A DNA stretch of 27,196 nucleotides from JACQXM01 sp964569425 (GTDB lineage Bacteria; Planctomycetota; Phycisphaerae; UBA1845), in contig CAZMVD010000049.1 of assembly GCA_964569425.1 (NCBI GenBank), positions 1 through 27,196 on the forward strand, read 5' to 3'. Position numbers and translations under genes: made by a program. Within the stretch, counting starts at the first letter, position 1. The number at the start of each line of letters is the position of its first letter. A model generated the notes under the pieces. The model saw only the letters and a list, made by a program, of their open reading frames with translations. It did no database searches and was not told the DNA's origin. Positions 22,958-27,196 of the stretch are shown one piece after another.

Positions 22958-25177
22958 ATGCCTCGACAGATTGAGAGAAACCGAAAAGCGTCGACCACCT
23001 CCCGCGATGACGATTCGCCGTCCGGACCGGGTCGCGGTCGTCCGCCGGGCGGCACCCGTTCCTGCCCCGCTGTCCCGCCAGGTTCCGCTGCGTGGAAGGG
23101 TCCGATCGTTATTTTCCTATTGGCCTTCGCCGTTCGACTGCTGTGCTGCCTCGAATTTCGCTCCTCGGCTTTGCTCGCCATGCTGCTCGGCGACGCCGCC
23201 GGATACGACCGCTGGGCGCAGCGCATTGCCGCCGGAGATTGGTGGGGCTCGGAAGTCTTTTACCAGGCGCCGCTCTATCCCTATTTCCTGGCCGTGCTCT
23301 ACGCCCCGTTCGGCCACCACGTCTGGTTGGTGCGATTGGTGCAATTTCTTTTCGGCGCCGCCTCGTGTGCGCTCCTCTTCGATGCCGGGCGCCGTTTGTT
23401 CGGGCCGCGCGTCGGTGCCGCCGCCGGCGTGTTGCTCGCCCTCTATCCGCCTGCCATTTTCTTCGATCTCCTGCTGCAGAAATCTTCGCTCGATCTGCTG
23501 TTCACCTGCCTGCTGATCTGGCTGGTGGCCCGTATGGCCGACCGCCCGCGCTGGACCTGTGCGGCGCTCGCGGGCGCCTGCCTCGGCGGATTCGCCCTGA
23601 CCAGAGAGAACGCGTTGGCACTGGTGCCCGTGTTCGTGGTCTGGGCGGCGCTGACCGGTGGTCGGCGAACCGCCCATCGCCTGTGCGCGATGGGGGCGCT
23701 CGTGCTTGCCTTCGCGCTGGTCGTGCTTCCCGTAGGGTTGCGAAATCACCAGATCGGCGGGCGCTTCCTGCTGACCACGTCTCAGATGGGCCCCAACTTC
23801 TACATCGGCAACAACGCCAACGCCGATGGCTCCTATCAGCCGTTGCGCAAGGGGCGCGCGGAAATGCAGTTCGAACAGCACGACGCCCGCCAGATCGCCG
23901 AAGAAGCCCTGGGCCGGTCCCTCACGCCCGCGGAAGTCTCGCGCTACTGGATGGCCCGCGCATGGAGCTTCATCCGCGAACAGCCCGGCGCCTGGTTGAA
24001 ACTCATGGGCCGCAAGTTGCTCATGGTTTGCAGCGCCCACGAAACCACCGACACCGAAAGCCTCGAAGCCTATCGCAGGCATTCCTGGGCGATGCGTGTT
24101 CTCGGCGGGATCCTGCACTTCGGCGTGCTCGCGCCCCTTGCCGCATGGGGCGTCGCCGCAACCTGGGCGCGCCGCCGCACGATCTGGCCGCTCTACGCCA
24201 TCGGCTTGACCATCGCACTCAGCGTGGCGCTGTTTTTCGTGTTCGCCCGCTACCGTTTCCCGCTGGTGCCCGTCGTGGCACTTTTCGCCGCAGCGGGCGT
24301 GCGGGACCTTGCCGCCCGGATGCGTGACGGCAATTGGGCTTCCCTCGCGGCGCCAGCCGCGCTGTTGGCCGTAGTCGCCATTCCCGTGAATTGGCCTGCC
24401 TTCGCCCAGCCCAACGCCGTGGCCATTACCTATACCAACGTCGCCGGCGCCCTGCTGGATGCCGGGCGTGAGAACGAAGCCATGCAATGGTTCGCCCGCG
24501 CGCTGCAGGAAAAGCCCGACCTGCCCGAAACGAACTGGGCGTTCGGCAACGCGCTGATCAAGCAGGGTGACCCCGTTGCTGCCGAAAAACATTACCGCCG
24601 CGCGCTCGCCGTGCATCCCGACCTCGCCGAAGTGCGCGCCGCTCTGGCCCTGGCACTGTCGCAGCAAGGCCGCGCCGAAGTATCCGCCGAGCAATACCGC
24701 GCCGCATTGCGCCTCGAACCGGCCAACGCGCCATGGCATTATTTTCTGGGTCTCTTGCTCGTTCAGTCCGGCGACGAACCCGCCGGCGAAGCCGCGTTCC
24801 GCGAATCGTTGCGACTCGATCCCGCACAACAAGAAGTGCACTTCTCCCTGGGCAATCTTTGTTGGCGCCAACAGCGCTGGCCCGAAGCGGAGGCAGCCTA
24901 TCGCGCCGCGCTGCGCCACGATGAAAATCACGCGGGTGCCACCACCAATCTCGCGGCGCTCCTGGCACAGCAGGGCCGACGGGACGAAGCGCGTACCCTC
25001 TTCGAAAAAAGTGTGCGCCTCCAGCCCCAGCAACCGGAAAACTACAACAATCTCGCACGGCTGCTCATCGACATGGGCGCGACCGGCGAAGCGCGGAATC
25101 TCCTCGAAACAGCCCTCCGCCTATCTCCCGACAATGCCGAGGCCCGGCACCTCTTGGCCCGAATCGATCGAAAGTAG
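22958..25177 (+). CDS. GT39-like membrane glycosyltransferase fused to TPR repeats
   Basis: From the ATG at 22958 the protein has 739 residues. After a polar start, about ten hydrophobic segments run from residue ~47 to ~480, with an outer-loop 'GDAAGYDRWAQRIAAGDWWG' and 'YQAPLYPYFLAVLYAPFG' as in GT39/PMT-like GT-C enzymes; the acidic residues there are the usual catalytic candidates. About seven TPR units fill ~490-739 ('NWAFGNALIKQGDPVAAEKHYRRAL' type), presumably protein-binding. Such fusions resemble O-mannosyl- or lipid-linked glycosyltransferases that recruit partners through TPRs. The start is uncertain: no Shine-Dalgarno sequence is well placed, and the frame is open back to 22790. 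Substrate and acceptor are unknown. It may glycosylate the secreted proteins next to it, but only position supports that. Confidence 0.75.
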   Translation: MPRQIERNRKASTTSRDDDSPSGPGRGRPPGGTRSCPAVPPGSAAWKGPIVIFLLAFAVRLLCCLEFRSSALLAMLLGDAAGYDRWAQRIAAGDWWGSEVFYQAPLYPYFLAVLYAPFGHHVWLVRLVQFLFGAASCALLFDAGRRLFGPRVGAAAGVLLALYPPAIFFDLLLQKSSLDLLFTCLLIWLVARMADRPRWTCAALAGACLGGFALTRENALALVPVFVVWAALTGGRRTAHRLCAMGALVLAFALVVLPVGLRNHQIGGRFLLTTSQMGPNFYIGNNANADGSYQPLRKGRAEMQFEQHDARQIAEEALGRSLTPAEVSRYWMARAWSFIREQPGAWLKLMGRKLLMVCSAHETTDTESLEAYRRHSWAMRVLGGILHFGVLAPLAAWGVAATWARRRTIWPLYAIGLTIALSVALFFVFARYRFPLVPVVALFAAAGVRDLAARMRDGNWASLAAPAALLAVVAIPVNWPAFAQPNAVAITYTNVAGALLDAGRENEAMQWFARALQEKPDLPETNWAFGNALIKQGDPVAAEKHYRRALAVHPDLAEVRAALALALSQQGRAEVSAEQYRAALRLEPANAPWHYFLGLLLVQSGDEPAGEAAFRESLRLDPAQQEVHFSLGNLCWRQQRWPEAEAAYRAALRHDENHAGATTNLAALLAQQGRRDEARTLFEKSVRLQPQQPENYNNLARLLIDMGATGEARNLLETALRLSPDNAEARHLLARIDRK

Positions 25178-25414
25178 GGGGTCCGCAAAGGGTCGGTTGG
25201 ATGCGTTTCGGCTTGTCCAGTGGGCGAAGCCACGCCCGGGGAAGCCGCCGGAATTCCGAAAATACCCTGGTTTCTCAGCAATAACTGCCGATACGGGACA
25301 TCTGACGTCCCAGCCGCCGGGGCCGTGGTTCGCCCAAAAAGCTCCGAATCACTCGTTAAGCGTAAGTTTAGATAATTTGAACAATGTCAAATCCCCGGAA
25401 CATGGAAAAAGTTC

Positions 25415-25443
25415 TTGACCCTCCTTGGCAGTTTCGGTAATAT
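25415..25443 (+). promoter_or_regulatory. Distal sigma70-like promoter
   Basis: TTGACC (25415-25420) and TAATAT (25438-25443) are separated by 17 bp, a good match to the consensus in a region otherwise free of genes. It would start a transcript about 515 nt upstream of the ATG at 25966. It also contains TTCTTG (25412-25417) and GTTTCGG (25431-25437), which recur at the proximal element. Confidence 0.55.
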
Positions 25444-25886
25444 CGGCCTTGTCAGATTGTGTTTAGGCGGATGGCGGAGTCCATTTGTCACCATGCGGTA
25501 ATAGTGCCTTGGAGTGAGGCCACGTCGTAACTGCAGGAGGGTGAGTTGTCTTTCGGTTCTTTCGAGTTTCGCAAGGACATTAGTGCGCCGCGTAAACGTG
25601 CATGGTTCAGGGCTTCTTGTTCACGATTGGGCGCTTTGCCCGTCGGGCGTGTTTCCGCACACGAATGCGAGCGTGGTTCTTCCGGTCGAGATAATCCGTC
25701 GGCGGCGCGCCGGGGTGTTGGTCTGCCTAGCGCCATGCCGTCGGGTGAAACGATAAACGGCAACGGAACGGGAGGAATCTTCGGGCATTTTGTGGAGGGT
25801 GTGGCGAACGGCTGAATATGGTGCGTCGGGGCGGTGCGGGCTTGGTCGCCCCTCCGCCGGGACTGGGAAACAAACGGTTTTTTTTC

Positions 25887-25916
25887 TTGCATCGGAATGT
25901 GTGTTTCGGGTATCGT
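25887..25916 (+). promoter_or_regulatory. Proximal promoter-like element
   Basis: TTGCAT (25887-25892) and TATCGT (25911-25916) with 18 bp between, a weak consensus match, but about 50 bp from the start codon at 25966. It repeats TTCTTG (25884-25889), 13 arbitrary bases and GTTTCGG (25903-25909), the same words with the same spacing as the distal promoter. Confidence 0.4.
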
Positions 25917-25965
25917 TCTTACTAACGTACGTGGGAAAGTGTCCCCAATTTTGGAGGTATGGAAA

Positions 25966-27196
25966 ATGAGAGCAGGTACGATTGGATGTAGGCGCTGTTG
26001 CGGGGCCGTCGCCGCCGTGGCGATGTTGGCTCTGGGCACCAACGCTTACGGTCAGGAAATCCGCCTGGTGCCCGTCGCACAGGGCGCCAACATCAACTCG
26101 ATGACGACGTGCCCCGGCGCTGTCGTCGGCCAGGAGTTGACCACGGCCGCAGGTGGCTGCGACGTCCATTTCAACATTCACATCTTCGATTGGGCGCCCT
26201 CCACGCTGGGTGCCTATCAGGCCACGATCGATGCCGACGGTAACACCAACCCCGGCACCGGTTACACCAGCGGCTTGGCGGGCTCTTTGGCGCCCAAGGA
26301 CGGCTTGGGCAGCGCTTTGAGCGGGTACCTTCCAACCAGCGTTTGCTTGACAAGCGGCCGCGTTTGCGTTTCCGGTCATCCCCCCTGCGCCGGTCCGGAA
26401 GGGCCGTGCGTCCCCAACGGCGGGTACATTCTGACGTCTTGCAACCCGCTGGGTGCTGTTGCAAAGGTCACCAACGATTATGAATACGGTGCCGCCGCTC
26501 AGAATCCGGGCTGTGGTGCCGTGGACGGCGTTGATCCCTCTCTTGCGGGAACGCTGGTCGTGACGGCCTCGCTAAATGCCAAGGGCACCTTCACCATCAG
26601 CTTTGAGCAGGACATCAACCGCACGTTCCTCAACGATGAGAACGCGGTTTTGATCCAGGGCCCGGGCCCCAACGGCCTGCCCAGCTTCACGCCCGGTCTG
26701 TTCACGGTCGAGACGGGAAGCTGCTGCTTCAACTTGGGACCAGGCACCACCCAGTGTGTGGATGACCGCACCGCTGCCGAGTGCAACGCACAGCAGCCTG
26801 GTCCGCGCGTCTTCCGTCCCGGTGTAACGTGCGCTGTCGAATGCCCGAGCTGCACGTCGAACGCTCAGTGTGCAGACCCCATCGGCATGGTCAATGACAA
26901 CCTGTGCACCGACAACGTTTGTACGAACTTCGTGTGCTCCAACCCGCTGCTCTATAACCCGGCCGTCAACTGCTGCAACCCGGCGGTCGGCCCCAACGGC
27001 GGCTTGACGCCGATCAACGACGGCGATGTGTGCACGGGCGACGTCTGCGATCCGGCCACCGGTGCAGTGGCGCACAATCCGCTCACGGGCAATGCCTGCA
27101 ACGACGGCTTTGCCTGCACGGTGGACGACACCTGCCAGGATGGCGTGTGCGAAGGCACCGACGTCAACACCATTCCGTGTGCGGACGATGCCGACT
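25966..27196 (+). CDS. Secreted cysteine-rich protein, N-terminal part (partial)
   Basis: The frame is open from the ATG at 25966 to the window end (410 codons). GGAGG at 25953-25957 is 8 bp upstream. The signal peptide ends near residue 30 (AYGQ). Residues about 50-225 form a cohesin-like domain with 'LGAYQATIDADG', 'GYTSG', 'DYEYGAAAQ' and 'FTISFEQDINRTFL', closely matching the first domain of the 1013-residue protein and that of the metzincin. Next is 'GSCCFNLGPGTTQC', a Planctomycetota-type cysteine module, and then repeats such as 'DNLCTDNVCTNFVCSNP..YNPAVNCCNP', parallel to residues 246-280 of the 1013-residue protein. By analogy the missing end should carry a dockerin-like module and CPxxCP terminus; this cannot be seen here. 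It is transcribed away from the other secreted genes. Confidence 0.85.
   Translation, partial: MRAGTIGCRRCCGAVAAVAMLALGTNAYGQEIRLVPVAQGANINSMTTCPGAVVGQELTTAAGGCDVHFNIHIFDWAPSTLGAYQATIDADGNTNPGTGYTSGLAGSLAPKDGLGSALSGYLPTSVCLTSGRVCVSGHPPCAGPEGPCVPNGGYILTSCNPLGAVAKVTNDYEYGAAAQNPGCGAVDGVDPSLAGTLVVTASLNAKGTFTISFEQDINRTFLNDENAVLIQGPGPNGLPSFTPGLFTVETGSCCFNLGPGTTQCVDDRTAAECNAQQPGPRVFRPGVTCAVECPSCTSNAQCADPIGMVNDNLCTDNVCTNFVCSNPLLYNPAVNCCNPAVGPNGGLTPINDGDVCTGDVCDPATGAVAHNPLTGNACNDGFACTVDDTCQDGVCEGTDVNTIPCADDAD

Larger units (their letters stand above)
25178..25965. other. 788-bp intergenic leader region with two promoter-like elements
   Basis: The stretch is visibly less GC-rich than the genes. It contains two promoter-like elements (described separately), a GGGCG/CGCCC mini-hairpin at 25222-25237 and a GGGAC/GTCCC one at 25295-25311, neither with a T tract, and a run of eight T at 25878-25885. 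An open frame of 89 codons (TTG at 25546, AGGAGG at 25535-25540) is possible but its codon use differs from the genes. If the distal promoter is used, the leader of the gene at 25966 is about 515 nt long. Confidence 0.55.

Noticed and set aside
23117..25033. 638-codon minus-strand frame opposite the GT39-TPR gene
   Set aside because: Antisense shadow; the plus frame has membrane segments and TPRs, the minus frame has no recognisable domain.
25222..25311. Two small hairpins after the GT39-TPR gene as its terminator
   Set aside because: Stems are only 5 bp and no T tract follows either one.
25546..25815. 89-codon frame with AGGAGG and a TTG start in the leader region
   Set aside because: Spacing is acceptable, but third-position usage differs from neighbouring genes, and it shows no signal peptide or domain; kept only as a possibility in the leader finding.
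25444..25965. A c-di-GMP (GEMM-type) riboswitch in the long leader
   Set aside because: Suggested by the nearby c-di-GMP regulator, but I could not find the conserved GEMM core bases in the stretch.

Overview
The window looks like part of a GC-rich chromosome from the Planctomycetota or a close relative. This is an inference from content: large secreted cysteine-rich proteins with degenerate dockerin-like C-termini, a metzincin with a PPC domain, and the typical 'ACC.PDGSC' cysteine modules. No rRNA, tRNA, CRISPR array or insertion sequence was seen.

Region 1 (1-4.8 kb, + strand) is a tightly packed envelope-sugar operon. It holds the 3' end of a sugar C-methyltransferase, glucose-1-phosphate cytidylyltransferase (rfbF), a CDP-glucose 4,6-dehydratase-like SDR (rfbG), a GT-C-type membrane glycosyltransferase and a membrane-anchored SGNH hydrolase. 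Stops and starts overlap or nearly touch. The likely product is a CDP-linked, C-methylated 6-deoxyhexose that is built into a surface glycan. The operon converges on a DUF1579-like lipoprotein gene with a terminator hairpin between them.

Region 2 (5.9-7.5 kb, - strand) is a two-gene unit: an OprB-type outer-membrane porin followed 17 bp later by a 59-residue exported peptide.

Region 3 (7.9-11.7 kb, + strand) is an overlapping pair: a CHASE4-HAMP histidine kinase and a REC-GGDEF-EAL regulator. It is a two-component c-di-GMP module.

Region 4 (12.0-22.7 kb, - strand) carries three giant secreted proteins of 1013, 935 and 1362 residues, each apparently its own transcription unit. All share one C-terminal module: a beta-type domain, a two-repeat dockerin-like domain whose second repeat has a Cys insertion, and a terminal CPxxCP. 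Their front ends differ: a cysteine-repeat scaffold-like protein, a metzincin protease, and a tetraheme cytochrome built from a duplicated diheme module.

Region 5 (23.0-25.2 kb, + strand) is a GT39-like membrane protein fused to TPRs. A 788-bp non-coding stretch with two promoter-like elements follows, then the start of another secreted cysteine-rich protein (25966 to the window end). That last protein is paralogous at its N-terminus to the 1013-residue protein.

The most interesting content is the family of exported proteins with a common C-terminal module, including a tetraheme cytochrome and a protease. Several of them also carry a cohesin-like domain, so a surface assembly of redox, protease and scaffold proteins is possible but unproven.
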